A DNA stretch of 64,000 nucleotides from Polynucleobacter sp. VK25. GTDB lineage: Bacteria; Pseudomonadota; Gammaproteobacteria; Burkholderiales; Burkholderiaceae. The notes below the pieces were generated by a model. The model was not told the origin of the DNA, did no database searches, and saw nothing but the letters and a program-made list of their open reading frames with translations. The position numbers were made by a program, and so were the translations under genes. Below are positions 1-11,272 of the stretch, one piece after another. Location: contig NZ_CP061288.1 in the NCBI RefSeq assembly GCF_018687355.1, positions 186,001 to 250,000 on the forward strand. The letters run 5' to 3'. Numbering within the stretch: the first letter of the stretch is position 1; every line of letters starts with the position of its first letter.

Positions 1-549
1 CGAATTGGTTGGCTTTGTGCTGCCAGTAAAGTCTTTTGCATTGAGCGATTGCAGAATATTCTTAATATTCTTTTCTTGGGAGTCGAAGTTACAAAACGCG
101 CCTTGGGCCAAAGCTGCTTGATATCGATTGGGCACATTGCTTTGAATCGCACGCCAGCTAGATAGAGGATTTTCTCGCCAAGTATTGTTCTCTAGGGTGC
201 CGTAAAGGCGCCACTGAAATGAGTCGCAGCGTACCCCTTCATATTGGCTTTGTACATTACCGTTTGGACTTGTCAGTACAACAATGTAGCGTGTGACACC
301 ATCTGCACCAATCAGGATGGAATCTGTATCAACCGCAAATTTGAAAATAGTGTGTTGAGATACATAAAAAGGCACAAGGGTTTTTGGGTTGGGCGGATTT
401 AAGGGCATAGTAGTCGTACCCTCCTTAAATACCATTGGTGCGAATGGGTCTAGACCACTTTGCAGAGGGTCTCCAGCGCAGCCAATAACAAAGCTCACAA
501 TGGTGATGCAGCTTATATAGAGGCTATATTTTCGCAAAGCATTATTCAT
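1..549 (-). CDS. CNP1-like family lipoprotein (3' end outside window)
   Basis: I translated this myself from the ATG at 549-547 to the window edge, giving 183 codons without a stop. The product starts [14 protein letters not shown] and has a hydrophobic stretch ending in VIGC at about residue 24, a plausible lipobox for an outer-membrane or periplasmic lipoprotein. The rest ([33 protein letters not shown], a Trp/Arg-rich segment, then AALAQGAFC) resembles the CNP1-like family of Burkholderiales, whose function is unknown. The start codon lies inside the last codons of rppH (8-bp overlap), so the two are probably cotranscribed and translationally coupled. The family call comes from recall of the motif pattern; the C-terminus is missing. 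Confidence 0.72.
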   Translation of the reverse strand, partial: MNNALRKYSLYISCITIVSFVIGCAGDPLQSGLDPFAPMVFKEGTTTMPLNPPNPKTLVPFYVSQHTIFKFAVDTDSILIGADGVTRYIVVLTSPNGNVQSQYEGVRCDSFQWRLYGTLENNTWRENPLSSWRAIQSNVPNRYQAALAQGAFCNFDSQEKNIKNILQSLNAKDFTGSTKPTNS

Positions 550-1144
550 GTTCTTTATCCGATTTTTCAGATGATTTGTTTTGATCTTCATGGTCAGCAT
601 AAAAAGACTGGATCATATCTAGCGGTGTTCCCCAGGCCAGTTGTTGCATGCGCATACCTCGGGAAAGATAGCGAGCCAATTCGGACAAAGCCAATTGATA
701 CACTTCCCGTTTGAAGCCAATAACAGCATCTAATTGAATCCAAAAGGGCACCCAACGCCAAGCATCAAACTCGGGGTGCTCGGAGGCGCGAAGTTGAATA
801 TCGCTATCTAAGCCTACTAGGCGCAATAAAAACCAAATCTGTTTTTGTCCTCGATAGGCTGCTCGATGGACGCGTGTGGAGTTTTGACGGCGTAGGTATT
901 CCTCAGGGACGTCATAACGAAGCCAATCCCTGGTGCGTCCAATAATTTGGACATGCTCCGGCAGTAAGCCAACCTCCTCTTGCAATTCGCGGTACATCGC
1001 CTGTTCAGGGCTTTCACCATGCTGAATCCCACCCTGTGGGAACTGCCACGAATGCTGCCCAACGCGTTTTCCCCAGAAAACCTCGTTACGGCTGTTGAGG
1101 AGGACAATGCCGACATTCGGGCGATACCCTTCACGGTCAAGCAT
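542..1144 (-). CDS. rppH: RNA pyrophosphohydrolase RppH (Nudix)
   Basis: RppH removes pyrophosphate from 5'-triphosphate RNA and so opens mRNA to 5'-end-dependent decay by RNase E. The 200-residue protein starts [15 protein letters not shown], the usual RppH N-terminus. It carries a complete Nudix box at residues 38-60 (G38, E44, R52-E53, E56-E57, G59), which supplies the metal-binding glutamates. It is about 25 residues longer than the E. coli enzyme because of a polar, lysine/glutamate-rich tail. It is divergent from proS, with only 48 bp between the start codons, so both promoters must be compact. The CNP1-like gene overlaps its 3' end. Confidence 0.95.
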   Translation of the reverse strand: MLDREGYRPNVGIVLLNSRNEVFWGKRVGQHSWQFPQGGIQHGESPEQAMYRELQEEVGLLPEHVQIIGRTRDWLRYDVPEEYLRRQNSTRVHRAAYRGQKQIWFLLRLVGLDSDIQLRASEHPEFDAWRWVPFWIQLDAVIGFKREVYQLALSELARYLSRGMRMQQLAWGTPLDMIQSFYADHEDQNKSSEKSDKEHE

Positions 1145-1192
1145 GATCGTGCCTCAAATCCTTTAAAATCAACGATTTGATTATATCCATAC

Positions 1193-2935
1193 ATGAAAGC
1201 CTCACAATCATTTCTCGCCACACTAAAAGAAGCCCCCTCCGACGCTGAGGTGGTTTCGCACAAACTCATGGTGCGTGCAGGTTTAATTCGTAAGCTCAGC
1301 GCAGGCATATACAACTATTTGCCGTTGGGTTTGAAGGTCATTCGCAAAGTGGAAAACATCATTCGCGAAGAAATGAATCGTGCTGGCGCAATTGAATTGC
1401 TCATGCCAATGATTCAGCCTGCTGAATTATGGCAAGAGACTGGCCGTTGGGAAAAGATGGGGCCTGAGTTGCTGCGTATCAAAGATCGTCATGATCGTGA
1501 TTTCTTGATTCAGCCAACCTCCGAAGAAGTCATTACTGATTTAGCGCGCAATGAGATTAAGAGTTACAAGCAATTGCCTGTGAACTTCTATCAAATTCAA
1601 ACCAAGTTCCGCGACGAGCGTCGCCCTCGTTTTGGCATCATGCGTGGTCGTGAGTTCAGCATGAAAGATGCTTACTCATTTGATCGTGATGTTGAAGGTC
1701 TCAAGAAGTCTTATCAGGTGATGTTTGATGCGTACACTCGGATCTTTAAACGTATGGGTTTAGAGTTCCGTGCAGTGACTGCTGACAATGGCGCCATTGG
1801 CGGCTCTGGTAGCCAAGAGTTCCACGTGATTGCCGATACTGGTGAAGATGCCATTGTCTATTGCCCGAGCTCTGATTACGCTGCGAACTTAGAGGCAGCA
1901 GAGTCATTGGCTTTAATTGCTAGTCGTGCTGCAGCGTCTGCGGCAATGACGAAAGTACCAACGCCCGATAAAACCAACTGCGCTGATGTAGCGAAGTTCT
2001 TAAGTATTCCACTTGAGAGCACTGTGAAGTCACTGCTGTTTGCTGCTGATCAAGAAAAAGGACCAGCAAAACTCTTTATGTTGTTGGTGCGCGGCGATCA
2101 CGAACTCAATGAAGTCAAGGCTAGCAAGATCCCTGGAATGGCAGAGTCACGTTTTGCTACTGAAGCAGAAATTAAACAAGCTTGTAATGCACCAGCTGGT
2201 TATTTGGGTCCTGTTGGTGTGAGTGCTGATGTAACTGTTGTTGCTGATCGCACCGTTGCCAATATGGCAGATTTTGTTTGTGGCGCTAATGATGCTGGTC
2301 AGCATTTAACGGGTGTGAACTGGGGTCGTGATTTACCTGAGCCATTGGTATTGGATATTCGTAATGCCGTAATTGGTGATCCTTCACCCGACGGCAAGGG
2401 TGTTGTAGACATCTGCCGTGGTATTGAAGTTGGACATGTATTTCAATTGGGCACACGTTATTCAGAGGCCATGGGCTGCACTTACTTGGATCAACAAGGT
2501 AAAGCACAGCCGATGGTGATGGGTTGCTACGGCATTGGCGTTACTCGCTTGCTTGGTGCTGCGATTGAGCAGGGTCATGACGACAAGGGCATTATTTGGC
2601 CAATCTCGATGGCGCCATTTGAAGTGGTCATTTGTCCGATGGGTTACGAGAAATCGGAAGCTGTTAAAGCGGCATGCGATCAATTGCATGATGACTTATT
2701 GGCTGCTGGCATTGACGTGATTTTGGATGACCGTAATGAACGCCCAGGTGCGATGTTTGCAGACTGGGAGTTGATTGGAGCGCCATTCCGCGTCGTCATT
2801 GGCGACCGTGGTTTGGCAGATTCTCAAGTGGAATTTAAAGGTCGTACTGATGCTGAGTCTCAGAACATCCCACTAAATGACATCAAAGCTAAGGTGATTG
2901 CTGCGGTACAAACCGCTAAACAGTCTATCGTTTAA
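1193..2935 (+). CDS. proS: Prolyl-tRNA synthetase (bacterial type, with editing domain)
   Basis: The enzyme charges tRNA(Pro) with proline in the cytoplasm. The 580-residue length is typical of bacterial-type ProRS with the INS editing domain between motifs 2 and 3. Class II features are visible: motif 1 around residues 60-75 ([16 protein letters not shown]), motif 2 as [17 protein letters not shown] at about 140-156, and motif 3 near 445 ([17 protein letters not shown]). The INS segment occupies about 225-400 and includes KSLLFAAD and [12 protein letters not shown], as expected for the Ala-Pro deacylase. The anticodon-binding domain (FEVVICPMG onward) ends the protein. It converges on ffh with 44 bp between, and no strong terminator hairpin was seen there. 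Confidence 0.97.
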   Translation: MKASQSFLATLKEAPSDAEVVSHKLMVRAGLIRKLSAGIYNYLPLGLKVIRKVENIIREEMNRAGAIELLMPMIQPAELWQETGRWEKMGPELLRIKDRHDRDFLIQPTSEEVITDLARNEIKSYKQLPVNFYQIQTKFRDERRPRFGIMRGREFSMKDAYSFDRDVEGLKKSYQVMFDAYTRIFKRMGLEFRAVTADNGAIGGSGSQEFHVIADTGEDAIVYCPSSDYAANLEAAESLALIASRAAASAAMTKVPTPDKTNCADVAKFLSIPLESTVKSLLFAADQEKGPAKLFMLLVRGDHELNEVKASKIPGMAESRFATEAEIKQACNAPAGYLGPVGVSADVTVVADRTVANMADFVCGANDAGQHLTGVNWGRDLPEPLVLDIRNAVIGDPSPDGKGVVDICRGIEVGHVFQLGTRYSEAMGCTYLDQQGKAQPMVMGCYGIGVTRLLGAAIEQGHDDKGIIWPISMAPFEVVICPMGYEKSEAVKAACDQLHDDLLAAGIDVILDDRNERPGAMFADWELIGAPFRVVIGDRGLADSQVEFKGRTDAESQNIPLNDIKAKVIAAVQTAKQSIV

Positions 2936-2979
2936 GCAAGCCCTCGCTTCAGTTATCTCTTCAGTTTTTTTAGATTTAA

Positions 2980-4362
2980 TTATTTTTTAAAGAGCCCGCC
3001 AATTCCCTTGGCGGCTCCTTTTGCAGCCATGCTAGCCATGGTGCGCGCCATTTTCCCGCCCTTGAATTGCTTCATCATGGTTTGCATTTGCTCGAATTGA
3101 GCAAGCAGGCGGTTTACTTCTTGCACCTCAACTCCAGAACCAGCGGCGATGCGTCGTTTACGGCTGGCCTTCAGTAATTCAGGCTTTCTGCGCTCTTGAG
3201 GTGTCATGCTGTCAATAATGCCGCGCATACGCGTAGTTTGTTTATCGGCATGACTAAGGTTTGCTTTGGAGGCTGCTTGAGCAACTTGACTTGGTAACTT
3301 GTCCATCAAGCTTGCCATGCCACCCATTTTTTGCATCTGCATGAGTTGATCTCGAAAATCTTCTAGATCAAATCCACCTTTAGAAATCTTACTGGCTAAT
3401 TTTTCTGCTTTAGCAACGTCAACGTGTTGTTGAGCTTGTTCGACCAAGGCCAAAATATCGCCCATGCCCAAGATGCGGTTAGCCATACGCTCTGCATCAA
3501 ACGCTTCAAGGCCATCCATCTTCTCGGCGACACCGATAAATTTGAGAGGTACACCAGTCACTTGGCGGACAGAGAGGGCTGCGCCACCACGGGAGTCACC
3601 ATCTAACTTCGTGAGAATCACACCAGTCAATGGCAGGGCTTCGTGGAAGGCTTTAGCAGTATTGACGGCATCTTGTCCAAGCATGGCGTCAACTACGAAT
3701 AAGGTTTCGATGGGATTGAGGCTGGCATGTAAGGTTTTGATTTCTTGCATGAGCGCTTCATCGATGCCTAAACGACCTGCAGTATCTACCAAGACGACAT
3801 CAAAGTAGTGGCGGCGTGCCCAGTCAAGAGCAGCAAGTGCAATGTCATTTGGCTTTTGACTAATATCGCTTGGGAAAAATTCTGCACCAACCTGCTTGGT
3901 AACAGTCTCTAATTGCTCGATTGCTGCTGGACGATAGACGTCACAAGAAACCGTGAGAACTTTCTTCTTCTTTTTTTCTTGTAGCCATTTAGCCAGTTTG
4001 CCAACAGAAGTTGTTTTACCGGCACCCTGTAAACCGGCCATCAATATGACTGCGGGCGGTTGAGTGGCTAAATTGAGTTCGCCACTTTGATTGGTGTCGC
4101 CCATCATTACTTGGGCTAGCTCGCGCTGAACTACACCAACAAGAGCTTGACCTGGGCTTAAGCTACCAACCACTTCCTCGCCAAGGGCTTTGAATTTAAT
4201 TTGTTCAAGCAAGGACTTGACTACTGGCAGGGCTACGTCAGCCTCCAATAGGGCTAAACGGATTTCCCGCAGCATTTCTGCGGTATTGGCTTCGGTTAGG
4301 CGGGCTTGGCCCCGCATTGTTTTAACAACGCGAGATAGACGGTCGGTGAGGTTTTCTAGCAT
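2980..4362 (-). CDS. ffh: Signal recognition particle protein Ffh (SRP54)
   Basis: Ffh binds 4.5S RNA and hydrophobic signal sequences on nascent chains and delivers ribosomes to FtsY at the membrane. The 460 residues show the standard order: an N domain (1 to about 100), then the G domain with P-loop GLQGAGKT at 110-117, DVYRPAAIEQL, DTAGR and TKLDGDSRGG. A C-terminal M domain rich in methionine follows (MQMQKMGGMASLMDKLP, FEQMQTMMKQF). A run of five lysines follows WLQE at about residue 132. It is divergent from the CcsA-like gene at 4383, with 20 bp between start codons. Confidence 0.97.
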   Translation of the reverse strand: MLENLTDRLSRVVKTMRGQARLTEANTAEMLREIRLALLEADVALPVVKSLLEQIKFKALGEEVVGSLSPGQALVGVVQRELAQVMMGDTNQSGELNLATQPPAVILMAGLQGAGKTTSVGKLAKWLQEKKKKKVLTVSCDVYRPAAIEQLETVTKQVGAEFFPSDISQKPNDIALAALDWARRHYFDVVLVDTAGRLGIDEALMQEIKTLHASLNPIETLFVVDAMLGQDAVNTAKAFHEALPLTGVILTKLDGDSRGGAALSVRQVTGVPLKFIGVAEKMDGLEAFDAERMANRILGMGDILALVEQAQQHVDVAKAEKLASKISKGGFDLEDFRDQLMQMQKMGGMASLMDKLPSQVAQAASKANLSHADKQTTRMRGIIDSMTPQERRKPELLKASRKRRIAAGSGVEVQEVNRLLAQFEQMQTMMKQFKGGKMARTMASMAAKGAAKGIGGLFKK

Positions 4363-4382
4363 TTATCGATTAGACTTTCCAG

Positions 4383-5231
4383 ATGGATATTTTAGGTTAC
4401 TCAAGTTACGGATGGCTGCCTTCAGCACTTTATTTAGTGCTTTTGCTGGTTTTGAGCTTCAAAGCCAAGAGTGGCATGGAGTCTCGGCTCTCCAGCGCCC
4501 TTGTACAGGCTGCTATTTTTATGATTTTGGTGATTCATGGGGTGCAACTGCATGACTCCGTATTCACTCCCCAGGGTTTTGTATTTGGTTTTGCGCAAGA
4601 TTTGTCTTTGATTGCCTGGGTTGGCTTGGCTTTTTATTGGTTTCAGTCTTGGTTTTTGCCCATCTCTAGCTTGCGTTGGATGGCGTTAATGTTTGCGCTC
4701 ATTTGCGCATTTTTACCCGCCGTTTTTCCAGGAACCTTGCTTTCGCCTAAGGCTGTATCTGATCCCTGGTTTAAGGGCCACTTTGTAGTGGCAACGGTTG
4801 CGGTGGGCTTACTGAGTCTGGCGGCTATGCATGCCATGCTCATGAGTGTGCAAGATCGGGCTTTGCATCGTCAGTTAGCCATTGTTCCCAATGGTCGCTT
4901 AGCTCATTGGTTAGAGGATCTGCCTCCGCTAATGACGATGGAAAGTCTTTTATTCAATTTGTTATACGTTGGTTTTGCGCTGTTGAGTTTGACTGTGTTC
5001 TCAGGACTGCTCTTCTCGCAGACTTTGTTTGGCAGACCTCTCGTGTTTGATCACAAAACTATTTTCGCTTTAGTCTCGTGGTTTTTGTTTGCAGGTTTAT
5101 TGATAGCGCGCTGGCGAGTAGGCTTGCGTGGCAGAGCTGCCATTCGCTGGGTATTAAGTGCTTACACTGCTCTGTTACTTGCTTATGTTGGTAGTCGCTT
5201 TGTAGTTGAAGTTATTTTGCAGAGGACTTAA
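4383..5231 (+). CDS. CcsA/YpjD-type cytochrome c assembly membrane protein
   Basis: A 282-residue polytopic inner-membrane protein with roughly eight hydrophobic segments spread over its length (for example around residues 8-25, 35-55, 65-85, 95-115, 130-155 and 195-215). Sequence character and the neighbourhood (ffh on one side, a PP0621-type protein on the other) match the 'cytochrome c assembly family protein' found next to ffh in Burkholderiales, related to CcsA/CcmC and E. coli YpjD. A heme-handling role is family inference; I did not identify a clear tryptophan-rich WWD heme motif, so the biochemical function is open. It lies 3 bp upstream of the PP0621-AmpD fusion, and the two are likely cotranscribed. 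Confidence 0.78.
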   Translation: MDILGYSSYGWLPSALYLVLLLVLSFKAKSGMESRLSSALVQAAIFMILVIHGVQLHDSVFTPQGFVFGFAQDLSLIAWVGLAFYWFQSWFLPISSLRWMALMFALICAFLPAVFPGTLLSPKAVSDPWFKGHFVVATVAVGLLSLAAMHAMLMSVQDRALHRQLAIVPNGRLAHWLEDLPPLMTMESLLFNLLYVGFALLSLTVFSGLLFSQTLFGRPLVFDHKTIFALVSWFLFAGLLIARWRVGLRGRAAIRWVLSAYTALLLAYVGSRFVVEVILQRT

Positions 5232-5234
5232 TCC

Positions 5235-6056
5235 TTGTTTAAGTGGCTTTTATTGTTTGCTGGCGCTGGCCTTTTGTATCTTTGGATTAAGGGTAAAAAG
5301 CAGGCGGAACTGAGTGCAGGAAATGCCTCCAAACCCAATAAAAATAAGCCCGAGAGGGCGCCTACTGCGCCTGAGGTAATGGTGCAATGCCAATACTGCA
5401 AAGTACATCTTCCTAGATCAGAATCCTTCACTTGCGACGAGCGTTTTTATTGCTCAACAGAACATCTTCAAGCATTGGATTCACAGGGTTGGCTTGGTGA
5501 TGCGCAGTGGCGTATTTCTCCCAATCAAGACGTGAGACCGGAAAATGTTCAGCCTGATTTAGTAGTCATTCATCACATTAGCCTTCCGCCGGGTGCATTT
5601 AGAAATCAATCGTCTAGTCAGCACATTGTTGATTTTTTCCAAAATAAGCTGGATCCAAATAGACATCCTTATTTTGCGGAGATTGCTGGTCAGAAAGTAT
5701 CCAGCCATTTTTTAATTACGCGCTCAGGTGAGTTAATCCAGTTTGTATCGACTCAGAACAAAGCCTGGCATGCCGGTAAGTCGAATTTTCTGGGTCGAGA
5801 AAGGTGTAATGACTTTTCGATTGGTATAGAGCTTGAGGGAGATGGCGATACACCATTCGAAGCTGCGCAGTATTTAGTATTGGCAAAGCTGATTAAAAAA
5901 TTGATGAGCACATACCCACTTTTGCAATTCGCTGGGCATAGCGACATTGCACCCGATCGTAAAACTGATCCTGGAATTTCTTTTGATTGGAAAAAGTTCC
6001 AAAAAGAGACAGCCATTTCGACTGAAAAATTACCTTTTGGTCTAAGCTCTCGATAG
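5235..6056 (+). CDS. ampD: PP0621-family protein fused to AmpD (1,6-anhydro-MurNAc-L-Ala amidase)
   Basis: AmpD cleaves the amide between 1,6-anhydro-MurNAc and the stem peptide during peptidoglycan recycling in the cytoplasm. Residues 1 to about 80 are a separate module: a short membrane anchor (MFKWLLLFAGAGLLYLWI), a basic linker, then VQCQYCKVHLPRSE and FYCSTEH, whose cysteine pairs look like the zinc-ribbon-like PP0621 family. From about 100 the AmpD domain follows: LVVIHHISLPPG, DPNRHPYFAEIA, VSSHFLITRSGELIQFV, AWHAGKSNFLGRERCND, SIGIELEG and GHSDIAPDRKTDPG. The putative zinc ligands are the His of VIHHIS, the His of AGHSDIAP and the Asp of KTDPG. The TTG start at 5235 lies 3 bp after the previous stop. 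If the PP0621 part anchors the enzyme, the usual cytosolic location would change. Confidence 0.88.
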   Translation: MFKWLLLFAGAGLLYLWIKGKKQAELSAGNASKPNKNKPERAPTAPEVMVQCQYCKVHLPRSESFTCDERFYCSTEHLQALDSQGWLGDAQWRISPNQDVRPENVQPDLVVIHHISLPPGAFRNQSSSQHIVDFFQNKLDPNRHPYFAEIAGQKVSSHFLITRSGELIQFVSTQNKAWHAGKSNFLGRERCNDFSIGIELEGDGDTPFEAAQYLVLAKLIKKLMSTYPLLQFAGHSDIAPDRKTDPGISFDWKKFQKETAISTEKLPFGLSSR

Positions 6057-6070
6057 TATTGATTTTGTAT

Positions 6071-6117
6071 GTGAGCGTACGCTTACTTTTTTAGCCTTTG
6101 TCTAAAAGGGCTAAAAA
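6071..6117. repeat. Palindrome plus adjacent hairpin upstream of nrdA
   Basis: GTGAGCGTACGCTTAC at 6071-6086 contains the perfect 10-bp palindrome AGCGTACGCT, flanked by GT and AC. Directly after it, TTTTTAGCC (6088-6096) and GGCTAAAAA (6109-6117) form a 9-bp inverted repeat that can extend through TTT/AAA with one bulged G. The hairpin has its T-run on the 5' side and no T-tract after it, so it is not a standard intrinsic terminator for the upstream gene. Its role is unknown; an operator or an mRNA 3' end are both possible. Confidence 0.45.
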
Positions 6118-6190
6118 TTCCGCACCAAAATGACCCCAAAATAAGTAGAAAACTTAGTAAAAATACTAATAAATATTTGTCATAAATGGC

Positions 6191-6219
6191 TTACCAATTA
6201 TCAAATATTTCCCTATACT
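6191..6219 (+). promoter_or_regulatory. Candidate sigma-70 promoter of nrdAB
   Basis: TTACCA at 6191-6196 (4 of 6 matches to TTGACA) and TATACT at 6214-6219 (5 of 6 matches to TATAAT) are separated by 17 bp. Transcription would begin near 6226, giving a leader of about 100 nt. The -10 element lies within the upstream NrdR-type box, which fits repression by occlusion. This is a pattern match only. Confidence 0.6.
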
Positions 6220-6256
6220 TAGTGCCTAACGCGCTTTAAGACACTAGATGTAGTGT
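6210..6256 (+). promoter_or_regulatory. Tandem NrdR boxes upstream of nrdAB
   Basis: Box 2, ACACTAGATGTAGTGT (6241-6256), is a near-ideal 16-bp NrdR box (consensus roughly ACACWATATNTAGTGT). Box 1, TCCCTATACTTAGTGC (6210-6225), is a weaker match on the same register. Start-to-start spacing is 31 bp, three helical turns, the arrangement known for NrdR operators. NrdR is the zinc-finger/ATP-cone repressor of ribonucleotide reductase genes; no nrdR gene is in this window. Confidence 0.8.
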
Positions 6257-6329
6257 CTGAGTCCAGCAATACCCCATTGTTTTTTAACGATATTTTGTCC
6301 AAATAACTATATATAGACGCAGGAGCAAC

Positions 6330-9296
<2,967 letters not shown>

Positions 9297-9347
9297 GCCA
9301 TTTGCTTATTGGTCAGATATAAGAAAAGAAGAAATTAGGAGAAAGTT

Positions 9348-10532
9348 ATGTTGAATTGGGAAGAGGAAGTTGCTCCAGCACTAGCGAAAGCTGGTCTTGC
9401 ACCGCAGCCGGTTGCAGTGGAGCCACAACGCCCACAGGTAGATCAGGTTGCTCAAGTAGCCCCTCAAGTTGCTACTACTGCCCCAGCGCAAGCTGCTGCA
9501 GTTGGCGGCGCTGCCTTGCGTGTCAATGCCGCTGATAAGCGCGTGATTAATGCCAAGACTGACGTAAATCAGTTGGTTCCATTTAAATATAAGTGGGCTT
9601 GGGAGAAGTATTTAGCTGGTTGTGCAAACCACTGGATGCCGCAAGAGATCAATATGAACCGTGATATCGCGCTTTGGAAAGATCCAAATGGCCTGACAGA
9701 AGATGAGCGTCGCATCATCAAGCGCAATCTCGGTTTCTTTACCACTGCCGATTCTTTGGCAGCAAACAACATTGTTTTGGGTACTTATCGCCACATTACC
9801 GCCCCAGAATGCCGCCAATACCTATTGCGCCAGGCTTTTGAAGAGGCAATTCATACTCACGCGTACCAATATATTGTGGAGTCTTTGGGCTTAGATCAGT
9901 CCGAAATCTTCAATGCGTACAACGAGATTGAGTCAATTCGTGCCAAAGATGAGTTCTTGATTCCTTACATTGATGTACTTACCAACCCAAATTTCAAGAC
10001 TGGCACATTAGAAGCTGACCAAACATTGCTCCGTTCGCTGATTGTTTTTGCTTGCGTAATGGAAGGTTTGTTCTTTTATGTTGGTTTTACGCAAATACTT
10101 GCAATGGGTCGTCAAAACAAAATGACGGGTGCTGCTGAGCAGTATCAATACATCCTTCGCGATGAGTCAATGCACTGCAATTTCGGCATCGATTTGATTA
10201 ACCAAATCAAGCTGGAGAACCCGCAGTTATGGACTTCCGAGTTCAAAGACGAGATTAAATCTATCTTCGAAAAAGCAGTCGAATTAGAGTACCGTTATGC
10301 CGAAGATACGATGCCTCGCGGAGTGCTCGGACTGAACGCTCCGATGTTCAAAGGGTACCTAAGATACATCTGTAATCGCAGATGTTTGCAAATAGGACTT
10401 GACGCGATGTTCCCAAATGAAGAGAATCCATTTCCATGGATGTCAGAAATGATTGATCTGAAAAAAGAACGAAACTTTTTTGAGACACGCGTTATTGAGT
10501 ATCAAACTGGCGGTGCGCTAAGTTGGGAGTAG
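9348..10532 (+). CDS. nrdB: Ribonucleoside-diphosphate reductase, class Ia small subunit
   Basis: NrdB holds the di-iron centre and tyrosyl radical that start catalysis in NrdA. The iron-ligand and radical pattern is intact: D106 in NRDIALW, E166 and H169 in EEAIHTHAY with the radical Tyr at 173, and a second helix pair with [11 protein letters not shown] (E and H ligands). Tyrosine, not phenylalanine, sits at the radical position, so this is not a class Ic enzyme. The first 55 residues form an Ala/Gln/Pro/Val-rich extension before the conserved core, which accounts for the length of 394. The start is preceded by AGGAG. A strong terminator follows at 10678. Confidence 0.95.
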   Translation: MLNWEEEVAPALAKAGLAPQPVAVEPQRPQVDQVAQVAPQVATTAPAQAAAVGGAALRVNAADKRVINAKTDVNQLVPFKYKWAWEKYLAGCANHWMPQEINMNRDIALWKDPNGLTEDERRIIKRNLGFFTTADSLAANNIVLGTYRHITAPECRQYLLRQAFEEAIHTHAYQYIVESLGLDQSEIFNAYNEIESIRAKDEFLIPYIDVLTNPNFKTGTLEADQTLLRSLIVFACVMEGLFFYVGFTQILAMGRQNKMTGAAEQYQYILRDESMHCNFGIDLINQIKLENPQLWTSEFKDEIKSIFEKAVELEYRYAEDTMPRGVLGLNAPMFKGYLRYICNRRCLQIGLDAMFPNEENPFPWMSEMIDLKKERNFFETRVIEYQTGGALSWE

Positions 10533-10863
10533 TAAGCAGTAAGTAAGCGCATAGCCGGCTAAATTGGAGATTAGACGGTTGGATAGTTTAAGAAGTCAGC
10601 AAAAACAGACTCAAATCCGAAAACCCTTGCTCAAGGGTGCCTGGGCTATTCTCTCCATTTTTTCCAGCACATTTAAGAAGCCGTTGTCCTTTGGGACCAC
10701 GGCTTTTTTTCCAGGATTCATTAGCGTGCAGCGCCTAGCATCAAGCCGCGCGCCGATGAATGGCTCGCTCGTCAGCTCCAAAAGGTTGCAAAACCAGGCG
10801 GAATTAGATGGTCGGGTCTTCTTAATGTAGTTTGTACTAATCCTCACGTGAAGGAGTATTAAT
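10533..10863 (+). other. 331-bp non-coding gap between nrdB and the H1-like gene
   Basis: This stretch holds a small perfect inverted repeat (ACCCTTG at 10623-10629, CAAGGGT at 10632-10638), the strong terminator listed separately at 10678-10710, and the leader of the H1-like gene with AAGGAG about 8 bases before its ATG. An open frame of 88 codons crosses the terminator and has no recognisable motif, so I treat it as chance. No convincing promoter hexamer pair or RNA gene was found. Confidence 0.6.
10678..10710 (+). terminator. Intrinsic terminator after nrdAB
   Basis: AAGCCGTTGTCC (10678-10689) pairs with GGACCACGGCTT (10694-10705 region) with one mismatch, around a TTTG loop, and is followed by a run of seven T residues. 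This is a strong rho-independent terminator for the nrdAB transcript. It separates nrdAB from the histone-like gene, which must have its own promoter downstream. Confidence 0.9.
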
Positions 10864-11127
10864 ATGGCAATCGCCAAGAAAAAACCTGCTGCAAAGAAAC
10901 CAGCTGCTAAGAAAAAAGTAGCCGCTAAGAAGCCTGCTGCTAAAAAAGTAGCTAAGAAGCGTCCTGCTGCTAAAAAAGCTGCTGCTAAGAAGCCTGCTGC
11001 TAAAAAAGTAGCTAAGAAGCGTCCTGCTGCTAAAAAAGCTGCTGCTAAGAAGCCTGCTGCTAAAAAAGTAGCTAAGAAGCGTCCTGCTGCTAAAAAAGCT
11101 GCTCGTAAAGTAGCAAAAAAAAAGTAA
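10864..11127 (+). CDS. Histone H1-like Lys/Ala/Pro-rich DNA-binding protein (frame breaks at A9)
   Basis: A strong AAGGAG site precedes the ATG. The 87-residue zero-frame product is almost only Lys, Ala, Pro, Val and Arg, built from AAKKPAAKKVAKKRPAAKKA repeats, like the eukaryotic H1 C-terminal tail and the H1-like/AlgP proteins of Burkholderiales. Such proteins bind DNA through charge and are thought to help compact the nucleoid. The frame ends at TAA 11125 right after nine A residues. Beyond it, the -1 frame continues the same Lys/Ala/Pro composition to 11252 and ends in NPAAAWPFPTGTRP, which I recall as the typical C-terminus of this family. The full protein would be about 129 residues. 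Either the gene carries a one-base indel (or sequence error), or it uses -1 frameshifting. Confidence 0.85.
   Translation: MAIAKKKPAAKKPAAKKKVAAKKPAAKKVAKKRPAAKKAAAKKPAAKKVAKKRPAAKKAAAKKPAAKKVAKKRPAAKKAARKVAKKK
10921..11103 (+). repeat. Three tandem 60-bp repeats inside the H1-like gene
   Basis: Bases 10921-10980, 10981-11040 and 11041-11100 are the same 60-bp unit. Copies 2 and 3 are identical and copy 1 differs only at its third base (C for T). Each unit encodes 20 residues, itself two related halves (AAKKPAAKKV and AKKRPAAKKA). Near-identity at silent positions points to recent duplication, so copy number is likely to vary between strains. Confidence 0.95.
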
Positions 11128-11252
11128 GTAAGCCTGCTGCGAAGAAAGCGGGCTCTGCTGTAAAAAAGCCCGCGGCTAAGAAAGCTGCACCAGCGACTAG
11201 TGCGTTGAATCCTGCCGCTGCTTGGCCCTTCCCAACTGGCACACGTCCTTAA
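11115..11252 (+). other. Possible -1 frameshift site and in-phase C-terminal extension of the H1-like protein
   Basis: A9 at 11115-11123 followed by G gives the heptamer A AAA AAG (11118-11124) in the correct zero-frame phase, with the TAA stop as the next codon. This is the same slippery sequence as E. coli dnaX. After a -1 slip, 42 further codons (11124-11249) run to TAA at 11250-11252 and encode a Lys/Ala/Pro tail ending WPFPTGTRP. GCGGGCT (11148-11154) and AGCCCGC (11167-11173) could form a 7-bp stem, but it lies 23 nt after the heptamer, farther than usual for a stimulator. Confidence 0.6.
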
Positions 11253-11272
11253 TTGGACGGGTGTTACTAGAA

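Noticed and set aside
6088..6117. Intrinsic terminator for the PP0621-AmpD gene
   Set aside because: The inverted repeat has its T-run before the stem, not after it, so it does not fit a rho-independent terminator in the gene's direction.
10564..10830. 88-codon open frame between nrdB and the H1-like gene
   Set aside because: It runs through a strong intrinsic terminator, has no recognisable motif and no good ribosome-binding site; an antisense frame of the same length overlaps it.
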